Assembly: GCF_009391885.1 (NCBI RefSeq)
Contig: NZ_VZII01000016.1
Span: 1 to 64,000, forward strand
DNA from: Pseudomonas sp. MN1F
GTDB lineage: Bacteria; Pseudomonadota; Gammaproteobacteria; Pseudomonadales; Pseudomonadaceae
Reading direction: 5' to 3'
Length of the DNA stretch: 64,000 nt
The first letter of the stretch is position 1. Each line of letters begins with the position of its first letter. A program made the translations under genes and the position numbers. The notes beneath the pieces are model-generated. The model did not search any database. It was not told the origin of the DNA and saw only the letters and a program-made list of their open reading frames with translations. Shown here piece after piece: positions 1-8,522 of this stretch.

Positions 1-957
1 GGCCAACCGCATCCCCCACCTGGGCATCAGCAACATCGCCAGCGCAAACGGCAACATGCCCGCCCCCGCTGCCAGCGCCGACAGCTGCAGTCCGTTCTGC
101 AGATACAACGGCAACAACGTCATCATCACTTGCGCACAGGCGGCATACGCGAACATCCCCAGCAAGGCCCCGATGAAGCGCCCGCTGCGCATTAGTTGCA
201 GGTCGATCATCGGCCGTTCCTGACTGCGTTCGACCATGATGAACAACCCCATCAGGAACGCGCTGATCAGCAGGCGCCCGAGCGTATCGACACTGGTCCA
301 ACCCACCTGATTGGCTTCGATCATCGCCCAGATCAGGCAGCCCAAACTGCCCGCGAAGGTCAGGCTGCCCATCGGGTCGAGCCGTGCGGCAGCGCTGTCG
401 CGAGACTCTTCGATACTGCGCAACACCATCAGCGCCAGCACCGCCACTAACGGCAGGTTGATGTAGAAGATCCAGCGCCAGCCGAGAGTACTGGCGATCA
501 CACCGCCGAGCAGCGGCGCGAAGGTGATGGTCGCGCCCATGCAAGCGCCCCAGAACGCCCAGGCGCGCATGCGTTCTTGCGGTTCATGGAAGCGGTGGCC
601 GATGGCGGCCAGGGCCGAGGTCAGCAGCATTGCCGCGCCTACACCCTTGGCTGCACGGGCCAGGTCGAGGAACAGCAGGCTGGGGGCGGCGCCGCAGGCG
701 AGCGAGGCGATGCCGAACACGGCCAGGCCGATCAGCAGCATGCGTTGGCGGCCGAAGCGGTCGGCCAGGCTGCCGGCGGGCAGCAGGCAGGCGGCGAAGG
801 CCAGGAGGTAGGCACTGACTACCCATTCGATATCGGCGAACGAGCCGGACAGGTCGCGGGCGATGCTGGGCAGGCTGACGGCGACGATGTTGGTGTCGAG
901 GATGATCAGGGCGCAGACCAGTGAGGCGGTGAGCAGGGTGAAGCGTGCTGAGGGCAT
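1..957 (-). CDS. MFS transporter, DHA2 (14-TM) drug-efflux type, 3' end cut by window edge
   Basis: The frame opens at ATG 957 (MPSARFTLLTASLVCALIIL) and runs leftwards off the window, giving about 319 residues of the N-terminal two thirds. The first helix carries LDTNIVAVSLPSIARDL, the signature of the DHA2/EmrB-type family of proton-driven drug exporters, and GSLADRFGRQRML is the usual MFS loop 2-3 motif. Many hydrophobic helices follow. A LysR regulator is transcribed divergently 245 bases away, the classical layout for an efflux pump with its regulator. Substrate cannot be told from sequence. The product is an inner-membrane protein; a 14-TM topology is inferred from the family because the end is missing. 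Confidence 0.85.
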   Translation of the reverse strand, partial: MPSARFTLLTASLVCALIILDTNIVAVSLPSIARDLSGSFADIEWVVSAYLLAFAACLLPAGSLADRFGRQRMLLIGLAVFGIASLACGAAPSLLFLDLARAAKGVGAAMLLTSALAAIGHRFHEPQERMRAWAFWGACMGATITFAPLLGGVIASTLGWRWIFYINLPLVAVLALMVLRSIEESRDSAAARLDPMGSLTFAGSLGCLIWAMIEANQVGWTSVDTLGRLLISAFLMGLFIMVERSQERPMIDLQLMRSGRFIGALLGMFAYAACAQVMMTLLPLYLQNGLQLSALAAGAGMLPFALAMLLMPRWGMRLA

Positions 958-1011
958 GGATGGGCTCCGGGGAGTGGCTGGCCTGTGAGATCGCCGGGGC
1001 TGCTCTGCAGC

Positions 1012-1099
1012 CCATCGCCGGCAAGCGCGGCTCCCACAGGTACAGTGCAAGGCTCAACGGCGGCGCTGTACCTGTGGGAGCCGCGCTTGCCGGCGATGG
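1012..1099. repeat. REP-type palindrome between divergent genes
   Basis: Two perfect 34-base inverted arms (1012-1045 and 1066-1099) contain the CGCGGCTCCCACAGG core common to Pseudomonas REP elements. It lies between the MFS gene and the divergent LysR gene, which is an unusual place for a REP because these mostly sit after genes. Confidence 0.85.
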
Positions 1100-1201
1100 A
1101 CCGCATAGCGGTCCCCTGCAGGTTGGACTCACCTTAATGCCTTAGGCCCCGAAGCTTGTTAGCCTCAAGGGACCGCGTCCTTAGCCTGCAGGTAACACCG
1201 C

Positions 1202-2071
1202 ATGGAAATCCGTCACTTTCGCTACTTCCTCTGCGTCGCCCGCCACGGTCACTTCACCCGTGCCGCCGAGCAGCTGGGTATCGCCCCGCCCACCCTCAGC
1301 CGGCAGATTCAGGACATGGAGCGCGAGCTGGGCGTGCGGTTGTTCGAGCGCAATCAGCGCGAAGTGAACCTCACCGCCGCGGGCCAGGCGCTGCTGATCG
1401 AAGCCGAGCAGGCGGTGCGCCAGTTCGATGCCGCGCAGCTGGGCGCGCAGCGTGCCGGGCGGGGTGACAGCGGGCGTATCGAGTTGGGCTACGTGGCGTC
1501 GGCGGCGTATTCGGGCATGCTGCAGCGGCAGGTGATCAGCTTCAGTGATGCCCACCCCGGAGTGCGACTGAACATCCGTGAACTGCCCATGGCCGAGCTG
1601 CCGGGCATGGTGCGTGATGGCTTGCTCGACCTGGCTTATGTGCGCTCGCCGATGGAGCTGCCGGACGAGCTTGAAGCCATCGCCCTGCATCAGGAAGACT
1701 TCGTGCTCGCCCTGCCCGCCAGCTCGCGGATCAACGAACTGGCGCAGATTCCGGCTGCGCGCCTGGCCAACGAGACCTTCATCCTGCCCGAACAGATTTC
1801 CGGCACGCTGGAGGCGGCAGCGCAGGGTGGCTTCGTCCCACGGCTGGGGCCGCAACCGGGCAGCCTGGTGGCGGTGATTACCTTGGTGTCGCTGGGGCAA
1901 GGGATCGCAGTAGTGCCGGAATCTGTGGTGCAGCGCATCAGCTTGCCGCAGGTGAATTACCGGCGGATTGCCGATTGCCAGGCCAGCTCGTGGTTGAGCC
2001 TGGTCCACCGGCGCTTCGAGAAGGGGCCGGCGGTTGTGCGTTACATCGATGGCGTGAAAGCTGGCATTTGA
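1202..2071 (+). CDS. LysR-family transcriptional regulator
   Basis: A 289-residue protein starting MEIRHFRYFLCVARHGHFTRA, with the N-terminal winged helix-turn-helix (residues 1-60; AAEQLGIAPPTLSRQIQDME) and a C-terminal periplasmic-binding-like effector domain. Length is typical of the family. It is divergent from the MFS exporter gene and probably controls it; the effector is unknown. The N-terminal region resembles regulators of the BenM/CatM/TfdT group, but that does not define a ligand. ATG 1202 is the only start that gives the complete HTH. Confidence 0.9.
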   Translation: MEIRHFRYFLCVARHGHFTRAAEQLGIAPPTLSRQIQDMERELGVRLFERNQREVNLTAAGQALLIEAEQAVRQFDAAQLGAQRAGRGDSGRIELGYVASAAYSGMLQRQVISFSDAHPGVRLNIRELPMAELPGMVRDGLLDLAYVRSPMELPDELEAIALHQEDFVLALPASSRINELAQIPAARLANETFILPEQISGTLEAAAQGGFVPRLGPQPGSLVAVITLVSLGQGIAVVPESVVQRISLPQVNYRRIADCQASSWLSLVHRRFEKGPAVVRYIDGVKAGI

Positions 2072-2078
2072 CCTGAAC

Positions 2079-3122
2079 TCAAGCGCCCTCCTCAGGCGTA
2101 GCCCCCAAGGCGTAAAACTCGTGCAACTTGGCCTGCAGTAGTGCCTTGTCTGGCAGGCGTGTCTGGTATTCCGCAATCAAAGCAGGTGACAAGCTGCGGT
2201 TGAGCGCGTATTCGACCACTTCATCGTCCTTGCTGGCACACAGCAACACACCGATGGCCGGGTTTTCATGAGGCTTGCGCTCATTTCGATCCAGGGCTTC
2301 CAGATAGAAATCGAGCTTGCCCAGGTATTCCGGCTCAAAGCGACCGACCTTTAGCTCGATTGCCACCAGGCAATTGAGACCACGGTGGAAGAACAGCAAG
2401 TCCAGTGCGAAGTCGCGGCCGCCGACCTGTAACGGGTATTGGGAGCCAACGAAGCAGAAGTCCCGGCCCAGCTCGATGAGGAACTCTTTCAGACGATCCA
2501 TCAATGCACAATGTAGATCAGCTTCGGCATGGCCTCCGGGCAGACCAAGGAATTCAACCATGTAAGCATCCCGGAATATTTCTATGGCTGCAGGGCAATG
2601 CTGCCGCAGAGCCGCCGACGCCTTGGTCGGAGTCGCAATACTGCGCTCAAAGAGCGAGGCTTTGACTTGCCGCTCCAATTCTCGACTTGACCACTTTTCC
2701 TGGATTGCCATGCGCAGGTAGAACTCACGCTCCTGTGGCAGCTTGCTCTGGCTGAGGATCGTCAGGTTATGGGTCCACGGTAATTGTCTCAGCAGTGCTG
2801 AGACTTTCTCGTCGTGACGATAAGCCTCATAGAATTGGCGCATACGGAACAGATTGGGTCGTGTAAAACCCCGTAGCCCGGGCTGCGTTCGAGCAAGATG
2901 TGCGGCCAGCTGACTGACCACCGAATCGCCCCACTCCGCTTGCTCCAGCTTGCGACTGATATAGCCCCCCACCTGCCAGTACAAATCGATCAACTGACTG
3001 TTAACCGCCTGCACCGCCCGCTGCCGGGCCCCGTGAATCAACGCCAGCACTTCCTCGAAACGGTCATCCTTTACCGACGGAGAAGCCACTGGCGCATTGG
3101 CGTCTTGTTGTTTCGCGCTCAT
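2079..3122 (-). CDS. YhcG-family (DUF1016) PDDEXK nuclease-domain protein
   Basis: A 347-residue protein with the DUF1016 N-terminal winged-helix region (about residues 20-165; LIDLYWQVGGYISRKLEQ) followed by a PDDEXK nuclease fold. In the latter, DFALDLLFFH supplies the acidic residue and AIELKVGRF the E-x-K pair. The conserved GFTRPNLFRMRQFYE segment is diagnostic of YhcG proteins. The cellular role of this family is not settled; members often sit beside restriction-modification or mobile loci. Here the gene is solitary, convergent with the LysR gene (7 bases apart), and by eye poorer in G+C than its neighbours, which suggests horizontal acquisition. The start at 3122 gives the usual length. 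Confidence 0.85.
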   Translation of the reverse strand: MSAKQQDANAPVASPSVKDDRFEEVLALIHGARQRAVQAVNSQLIDLYWQVGGYISRKLEQAEWGDSVVSQLAAHLARTQPGLRGFTRPNLFRMRQFYEAYRHDEKVSALLRQLPWTHNLTILSQSKLPQEREFYLRMAIQEKWSSRELERQVKASLFERSIATPTKASAALRQHCPAAIEIFRDAYMVEFLGLPGGHAEADLHCALMDRLKEFLIELGRDFCFVGSQYPLQVGGRDFALDLLFFHRGLNCLVAIELKVGRFEPEYLGKLDFYLEALDRNERKPHENPAIGVLLCASKDDEVVEYALNRSLSPALIAEYQTRLPDKALLQAKLHEFYALGATPEEGA

Positions 3123-3204
3123 GCCTCGACTCCCTGTATGAATTGCGCAGGAAGTCTACCCCCACCAGCCCACCCTCCAGCGGCCAGCAGCACCGATCAA
3201 GTGT

Positions 3205-3242
3205 TTCAAAAAGAAAAGGGCACCCATCCACTGGTGCCCTTT
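3205..3242 (-). terminator. Intrinsic terminator of the gabP-like gene
   Basis: A 10-bp stem (3233-3242 with 3215-3224) with an 8-base loop is followed on the minus strand by TTTTCTTTTTG. It lies just after the stop of the permease at 3266. Confidence 0.85.
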
Positions 3243-3265
3243 GCCTTACCACAAGGTGAACTCAA

Positions 3266-4657
3266 TCACCCCATCGACCGCGCCCCCACCGTTTGCGCAT
3301 GGCCCCGCGAGGTGACGATCCCCAGGAAGGAAATCACGATCGCCAGGCCCAAGGTCGAACTCACTTCCGCCCGGTGCTCAGGCGTGTACATCATCACCGC
3401 CAGCGCACCGGCGATGAAGATGATCACCGCCCAGGTCAGGTACGGGAACAGCCACATGCGGAACTTCAACTCGGTATTTTCGCGCTCCAGGCGGCGGCGC
3501 ATGCGCAGCTGGGAGATGGCGATGACCATGTACACCAGCAGTGCGATGGCGCCGGAGCTGGCCAGCAGGAACTCGAACACGCCCTTCGGTGCAAAGTAGT
3601 TGAGGACGGCGATGGCTGCGCCAATCAGGGTGCTGCCGAATACCGCGGCACGTGGTACGCCAACCTTGGAGGTCCTGTTGAGGAACGCCGGGGCGTCGCC
3701 GCGCTTGGCCAACGAGTACATCATCCGCGAGGCGATGTAGATCGACGAGTTCATGCAGCTGGTCACGGCCACCAGCACCACCAGGTCGACCATGAAGGCG
3801 GCGTTGGGGATGTTCATGATTTCCAGCGCACGCTGATACGAACCCACCACCGCCAGCTGTGGATCGTTCCACGGCACCACCGAGATGATCACGAAGATCG
3901 ACAGGATGTAGAAGGTGCTGATGCGCCAGATCACCGAGCGGGTGGCCTTGGCAATGTTGCGCGACGGGTCGCTGGATTCGGACGCGGCGATGGTCACGGC
4001 CTCGGTGCCAATGAAGCTGAACATCACAGTGATGAACGCGCCGATCACCGCCGACCAGCCTTTGGGCACGAAGCCGCCATGTTCGGCCATCAGCCCGCTC
4101 AGGCCGCTGACTTCACGGTTGGGCAGCCAGCCCAACAGCGCGGCAAAACCGAGGCCAATGAAGCCGAGAATCGCGGTGACCTTGAGGATGGCGAACCAGA
4201 ACTCGAACTCGCCGTACTTGGCCACGCTGAACAGGTTGGTGCCTGCCAGCAGCAGCACCGAGGCGAGGGCGAAGATCCAGCTGGGGATATCGGGGAACCA
4301 GGCGTTGAGCACATGCCCTGCGGCCAATGCTTCGATCGGGATCACCAGCACCCAGAACCACCAGTACAACCAGCCGATGGTATAGCCGGCCCAGCGGCCG
4401 ATGGCCTGGTCAGCGTAGGTGGAGAACGATCCGGTGTCCGGGTGTGCCACGGCCATTTCGCCGAGCATGCGCATGACCAGTACCACCAGGGTTCCGGCCA
4501 CGAAATACGAAAGAATGGTGGCTGGCCCGGCCGCCGCGATGGCGTGCCCGGAGCCGACGAAAAGTCCGGCACCGATAATGCCCGCAATGGACAGCATCGT
4601 TACATGACGTGGCTTGAAACCTTGTGCAAGGTTGCCATCAGATCCCACGGTGTTCAT
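3266..4657 (-). CDS. gabP: GABA permease (APC superfamily)
   Basis: A 463-residue, 12-helix amino-acid:polyamine-organocation permease. The start is ATG 4657 (MNTVGSDGNLAQGFKPRHVT), preceded by AGAGAA; the frame stays open upstream to 4774 but without a better start. The segments RHVTMLSIAGIIGAGLFVGS, PDTGSFSTYADQAIGRWAGY and TIGWLYWWFWVLVIPIEA are nearly those of E. coli GabP. Predicted role: proton-coupled uptake of gamma-aminobutyrate and related compounds across the inner membrane. No gabD/gabT lies next to it, so the specificity is inferred from similarity alone. It has its own terminator and a long upstream region, hence probably a monocistronic unit. Confidence 0.85.
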   Translation of the reverse strand: MNTVGSDGNLAQGFKPRHVTMLSIAGIIGAGLFVGSGHAIAAAGPATILSYFVAGTLVVLVMRMLGEMAVAHPDTGSFSTYADQAIGRWAGYTIGWLYWWFWVLVIPIEALAAGHVLNAWFPDIPSWIFALASVLLLAGTNLFSVAKYGEFEFWFAILKVTAILGFIGLGFAALLGWLPNREVSGLSGLMAEHGGFVPKGWSAVIGAFITVMFSFIGTEAVTIAASESSDPSRNIAKATRSVIWRISTFYILSIFVIISVVPWNDPQLAVVGSYQRALEIMNIPNAAFMVDLVVLVAVTSCMNSSIYIASRMMYSLAKRGDAPAFLNRTSKVGVPRAAVFGSTLIGAAIAVLNYFAPKGVFEFLLASSGAIALLVYMVIAISQLRMRRRLERENTELKFRMWLFPYLTWAVIIFIAGALAVMMYTPEHRAEVSSTLGLAIVISFLGIVTSRGHAQTVGARSMG

Positions 4658-4978
4658 TGATCTTGTTCTCTTTTTGCTGACACAAGGAAGGACGGGGCAG
4701 GTGTAGGCGAAAATATCTCCTTTCAAATCAGGAAGTCGACACGTTGCTGGTGCTCTGTTGTTGATCTTTGGCACGCGTCACAGAGCAAGATGCCGGTGTG
4801 GTTCGGGCTTCATTTAAGCCCCGTGAGGCTGTGGGAAATTACACGAGAACGCCTCGGAACTGTTCGATCACGACAGGGCATTTCCCTAAACGCCAGATGT
4901 CGCGAATGGCATGTCCGATCACGCCAGCGGGCCGTCTGACGCTTTCGTTTTTCATTTGGATGTGTTTTGACCGCACAC
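4658..4978. other. Upstream region of gabP, no gene seen
   Basis: About 320 bases between the permease start and the terminator of the next gene. It is richer in A+T than the flanks and must hold the permease promoter. I see no convincing -35/-10 pair, sigma-54 site or small ORF with a ribosome binding site. Confidence 0.5.
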
Positions 4979-5003
4979 AAAAAAGCCCCGGTCTCCCGGG
5001 GCC
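4979..5003 (-). terminator. Intrinsic terminator after the MFS hexarate transporter gene
   Basis: On the minus strand, GCCCCGG-GAGA-CCGGGGC (5002-4985) is followed by six T residues (4984-4979), directly after the stop at 5024. Confidence 0.9.
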
Positions 5004-5023
5004 TCTGTTGCTCAGGCGTCTGC

Positions 5024-6367
5024 CTACGCCTGCCCAGTGCGCTCGAAGCGCTTGGCCAGCAACAGGTAAGCGAAGATCCCCAGCACGCCATGGGCGGCCA
5101 CGAACCAGAGTGCGTTGTGGAACGAGCCGGTGCTGGCGACCACGTAACCGATCACCAGCGGGGTGATGATGCCGGCGATGTTGCCGATGCCGTTGAACAC
5201 GCCACCACACAGGCCGACCATCTTCTTCGGCGCCACATCCGACAGCACCGCCCAGCCCACCGCCGCCAGGCCCTTGCCAAAGAACGCCAGGGTCATCAGG
5301 GCGATCACCGCCGCGTTGCCCTCCACATAGTTGGCCAGCACCAGGCTGGTGGATAGCGCCATGCCGATCACGAACGGGGTCTTGCGCGCCTTGGACGGGT
5401 GCACGCCGCGGCGGATCAGGCAGTCCGAAACGAAGCCGCCGAGGATGCCGCCGGTGAAGCCGCAGATGGCGGGCAGCGCAGCGACCCAGCCGGCTTCCAT
5501 GATGGTCATGCCACGGCCCTTGATCAGGTAGATCGGGAACCAGGTGATGAAGAAGTAGGTGAGCGCGGTAATGCAGTATTGCCCCAGGTACACCGCCCAC
5601 AGGTTGCGGCTGGTGAACAACTGCGCGATCTCGGCGCGGGTCGGTTTGCTTTTGGCCGTCTTGCGTTCCTTTTCCAGGTCGACCAGGGCGCCGCCTTCAC
5701 GCATGTAGTCCAGTTCTTCGCGGCTCAGCCCCGGCGCGCTGTGCGGTTCGTGATAAAGGCGGAACCACACCACGCTCAGCACCAGCCCCAGCACGCCCAT
5801 CCAGATGAACACCTGCTCCCAGCTCAGGCTGTGGGTCATCCATGCCATCAGCGGGGCGAACACCACCACGGCCATGTACTGCGCCGAGTTGAACAAGGCA
5901 GAGGCCGTGCCGCGTTCACGGGTGGGGAACCAGCAGCTGACGATGCGCGAGTTGGCCGGGAACGCTGGCGACTCCACCAGGCCGAGCATGAAGCGCATGG
6001 AGAACAGCGCCACCGCCGCCGACACCCCGGCCAGGCCCAGCCAGCCGACGGTGCCTTGCAGCAGGGTGAACAGTGACCAGAGGATCAGGCTGACGCCATA
6101 CACCCGGCGCGCGCCGAAGCGGTCGAGCAGCCAGCCACCGGGGACCTGGCCCAGGGCATAGGCCCAGGCGAAGGCCGAGAAGATCATGCCCAGCATTACC
6201 GGGTCCAGGCCCAGGTCTTTCAGGACTTCGGTGCCGGTGATCGACAAGGTGGCGCGGTCGGCGTAGTTGATGACGGTGATGACGAAGATCAGCGCCAGGA
6301 CCAGGAAGCGATGGCGGCCGACCCCGGCCACGGCCTGCGGTGCGGCAACGGCGGATTTGCTGTTCAT
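5024..6367 (-). CDS. MFS transporter, anion:cation symporter (hexuronate/glucarate-type) family
   Basis: A 447-residue, 12-helix MFS protein. VITVINYADRATLSITG and GQVPGGWLLDRFGARRVYG in the first three helices, and the RERGTASALFNSAQYMA loop, are typical of the ACS family that takes up sugar acids such as glucarate, galactarate, galactonate and hexuronates. It lies on the same strand downstream of a D-2-hydroxyacid dehydrogenase gene, separated by a REP palindrome, within 5 kb of gudD and gudP. I infer uptake of a hexarate or related sugar acid. It is the second ACS transporter in the locus, so the two may differ in substrate. Start ATG 6367. Confidence 0.85.
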   Translation of the reverse strand: MNSKSAVAAPQAVAGVGRHRFLVLALIFVITVINYADRATLSITGTEVLKDLGLDPVMLGMIFSAFAWAYALGQVPGGWLLDRFGARRVYGVSLILWSLFTLLQGTVGWLGLAGVSAAVALFSMRFMLGLVESPAFPANSRIVSCWFPTRERGTASALFNSAQYMAVVVFAPLMAWMTHSLSWEQVFIWMGVLGLVLSVVWFRLYHEPHSAPGLSREELDYMREGGALVDLEKERKTAKSKPTRAEIAQLFTSRNLWAVYLGQYCITALTYFFITWFPIYLIKGRGMTIMEAGWVAALPAICGFTGGILGGFVSDCLIRRGVHPSKARKTPFVIGMALSTSLVLANYVEGNAAVIALMTLAFFGKGLAAVGWAVLSDVAPKKMVGLCGGVFNGIGNIAGIITPLVIGYVVASTGSFHNALWFVAAHGVLGIFAYLLLAKRFERTGQA

Positions 6368-6448
6368 GTGGACCCTCTTGCTTCTCGGTGGAAGCGATTG
6401 TTTTTGTACAGAGAAGGTGTGGCCCTTTGGCCTTGTGTTACCTGTGCC

Positions 6449-6522
6449 GGCCCTTCGCGGCTAAAGCCGCTCCTACACAGACGGCGGTGTACATGTAGGA
6501 GCGGCTTTAGCCGCGAAGGGCC
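6449..6522. repeat. REP-type palindrome abutting the dehydrogenase stop codon
   Basis: Perfect 29-base arms (6449-6477 and 6494-6522) with the core CCCTTCGCGGCTAAAGCCGC. The right arm ends on the base before the stop codon of the hydroxyacid dehydrogenase (6523-6525). It may stabilise that gene's mRNA 3' end or uncouple it from the downstream transporter gene. Confidence 0.85.
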
Positions 6523-7500
6523 CTAGAGGTCGATCACCCGATTCGGCGGCACCTCGCCCCTGAAACAGGCTTCAAGGTTGTTCAACACCATGCGCCCCAT
6601 CTCCAACCGGGTCTGCAGCGTGGCGCTACCTCGATGCGGCTGCAGGCTGACCTGGTTCAGGTCACGCAACGCCGGCGGCACATACGGCTCGTCGACAAAC
6701 ACATCCAGCCCGGCCCCGGCGATGCGCTGTTCCCGCAACGCCTCGACCAGCGCGTCCTCGTCAACCAACTTGCCGCGCGCCACATTGACCAGGTACCCCT
6801 CCGGCCCCAGAGCATCGAGCACCTCGGCCGTCACCAGCACCTGGCCGCCATCGGCAGAAGCCGCCACCACCAGTACATCCACCGAGCGCGCCAGTTCGAC
6901 CAGGTCGGCCTCGTAGCGATAACCCGTTTCTGGCTGCTCGCGCCGCCCGTTGTAGGCAATGCGCATGTCGAATGCAGCGGCGCGCCGGGCGATGGCCTTG
7001 CCCACCTCGCCGAGCCCGACGATGCCCAGTTCGATGCCGCTGACCTTACGTGCCAATGGCAGGTTGACCGTGCCCCACAAACCGTCGCGCACCAGCCGCT
7101 CACCCTCGCCCAGGCGGCGCAGGGTACTGATGATCAGGCCCATCGCCAGGTCGGCCACATCCGCGGTGAGCACGCCCGGTGTGGTGGTGACGTGGATGCC
7201 GCGGCTGGCCGCGTGGCGCAGGTCCACGGCGTCGGTGCCGATACCGCTGATGGCGATGATCTCAAGGCTGGGCAACTGGTCCATCAGCGCGTTCGACAAG
7301 CCCTTGGCACCGCCGGTGACTACAGCGCGAATGCGCGGGCCAACCTCGGCGAGCAGCTGTTGCGGGTGGTCATGCTGATACAGCCGATGCACCTGGTAGG
7401 CACTGACCAGCTGGGCATCGATGGCCTCGGGGACAGGCTGGGTCAGCAGCACGTCGATGGCGTTGTTGTTCATCCTGGGCATCCGGCAGTTCGAAGACAT
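6523..7500 (-). CDS. D-isomer-specific 2-hydroxyacid dehydrogenase (NAD(P)-dependent)
   Basis: Up to 325 residues. The Rossmann motif is GIVGLGEVGKAIARR (about residues 157-171). The catalytic Arg lies in VNVARGKLVDE, the Glu in LDVFVDEP and the His in LQPHRGSAT, so the full Arg-Glu-His set is present. It belongs to the GhrA/GhrB and 2-ketogluconate reductase-like group; the likely reaction is reversible reduction of a 2-oxoacid such as glyoxylate, hydroxypyruvate or a keto-sugar acid. It is divergent from a LysR gene 72 bases away and co-directional with a sugar-acid transporter. In-frame ATGs at 7482 and 7473 are alternatives; none has a strong ribosome binding site. Confidence 0.8.
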   Translation of the reverse strand: MSSNCRMPRMNNNAIDVLLTQPVPEAIDAQLVSAYQVHRLYQHDHPQQLLAEVGPRIRAVVTGGAKGLSNALMDQLPSLEIIAISGIGTDAVDLRHAASRGIHVTTTPGVLTADVADLAMGLIISTLRRLGEGERLVRDGLWGTVNLPLARKVSGIELGIVGLGEVGKAIARRAAAFDMRIAYNGRREQPETGYRYEADLVELARSVDVLVVAASADGGQVLVTAEVLDALGPEGYLVNVARGKLVDEDALVEALREQRIAGAGLDVFVDEPYVPPALRDLNQVSLQPHRGSATLQTRLEMGRMVLNNLEACFRGEVPPNRVIDL

Positions 7501-7556
7501 GACTCGATGCTAGGCCCGCATTTGATACAGGTCTAATATAGATACTGGATCGAATA

Positions 7557-7571
7557 ATTCAGGAATTGAAT
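7557..7571. promoter_or_regulatory. Candidate LysR operator (T-N11-A) next to the regulator's start
   Basis: ATTCAGGAATTGAAT is a palindrome of the T-N11-A form bound by LysR proteins. It ends one base before the ATG of the LysR gene in the 72-base divergent region, where repression of its own gene would be expected. A second motif pair, GATAC at 7524 and 7541, lies nearby. Confidence 0.4.
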
Positions 7572-7572
7572 C

Positions 7573-8460
7573 ATGGAGCTGCACCAGCTGCGCTGCTTCG
7601 TCGCCGTCGCCGAAGAGCTGCATTTCGGCCGCGCCGCTACCCGCTTGCACATGACCCAGCCGCCGCTGAGCCGGCAGATCCAGCTGCTGGAACATGCCCT
7701 CGGGGTGCTGTTGCTGGAGCGCAACAACCGCCAGGCGCGCCTGACCCTGGCCGGGCAAAGCTTTCTTGAAGATGCCCGGCGTATCCTGCAAGTCGCCGAA
7801 TCGGCCAGCCAGTCGGCGCGGCGTATCGCCCATGGCGAAGCCGGCCGCCTGACCCTGGGCTTCACCGCCGTTGGTGCCTACAGCATGATCCCGCGCTTGC
7901 TGGTGCACGCCGGGCAGAGCTTGCCGGATATCGAGCTGGTGCTCAGTGAACGGGTCTCGTCCACCCAGGTGCACGACCTGGAAGCCGGCCTGATCGATGT
8001 CGGCCTGGTGCGCCAGGTGCTGCCCAGCGCGCGCGTGGAATACCTGCCGATCCACCGCGAACCTTTCGTCGCCGCCCTCCCCGCCGGGCATGCGCTGGCG
8101 GCACGCGAGCGGCTCAAGCCGAGCGATTTCGATGGGCAGCCGTTCGTGATGTACAGCGCCAATGAAGGGCGCTATTTCCATGACCGCATCGCCAACCTGT
8201 TCGCCCGGCATGAGGTGCAGCCGCGCTACCTGCATCAGCTGGGGCAGACCCATTCGATCCTGGGCCTGGTCAATGTGGGATTAGGCTGTGCGGTGGTGCC
8301 GGCTTCGGCGCAGGCGTTGCGCCTGGAGCAGGTGGTGTTCAAGCCGTTGGTGGGGATGGAGCAGCAGGCGGAGATCTTTCTGGCGTTCTGCCGGGACAAC
8401 CCCAACCCGGTGCTGGGGGGCTTTGTGGCGATGGCGCGGGCATTCTTTGAAGCAGGATGA
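7573..8460 (+). CDS. LysR-family transcriptional regulator
   Basis: A 295-residue LysR protein. The N-terminal HTH spans residues 1-60 (AATRLHMTQPPLSRQIQLLE), followed by a typical effector domain. It is divergent from the 2-hydroxyacid dehydrogenase and convergent with gudD. The position argues for control of the dehydrogenase-transporter pair, with a sugar acid or its breakdown product as inducer; this is inference. A REP-type hairpin directly follows the stop. Confidence 0.9.
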   Translation: MELHQLRCFVAVAEELHFGRAATRLHMTQPPLSRQIQLLEHALGVLLLERNNRQARLTLAGQSFLEDARRILQVAESASQSARRIAHGEAGRLTLGFTAVGAYSMIPRLLVHAGQSLPDIELVLSERVSSTQVHDLEAGLIDVGLVRQVLPSARVEYLPIHREPFVAALPAGHALAARERLKPSDFDGQPFVMYSANEGRYFHDRIANLFARHEVQPRYLHQLGQTHSILGLVNVGLGCAVVPASAQALRLEQVVFKPLVGMEQQAEIFLAFCRDNPNPVLGGFVAMARAFFEAG

Positions 8461-8467
8461 ATAGTGT

Positions 8468-8516
8468 TGGCCTCTTCGCGGCGGTTCGACGCCTCGATAA
8501 ACCCGCGAAGAGGCCA
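8468..8516. repeat. REP-type hairpin between convergent genes
   Basis: Arms TGGCCTCTTCGCGG (8468-8481) and its complement (8503-8516) flank a 21-base loop. It sits between the convergent LysR and gudD stops and could end transcription from both sides, though there is no T tract. Confidence 0.75.
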
Positions 8517-8522
8517 GCAGCC

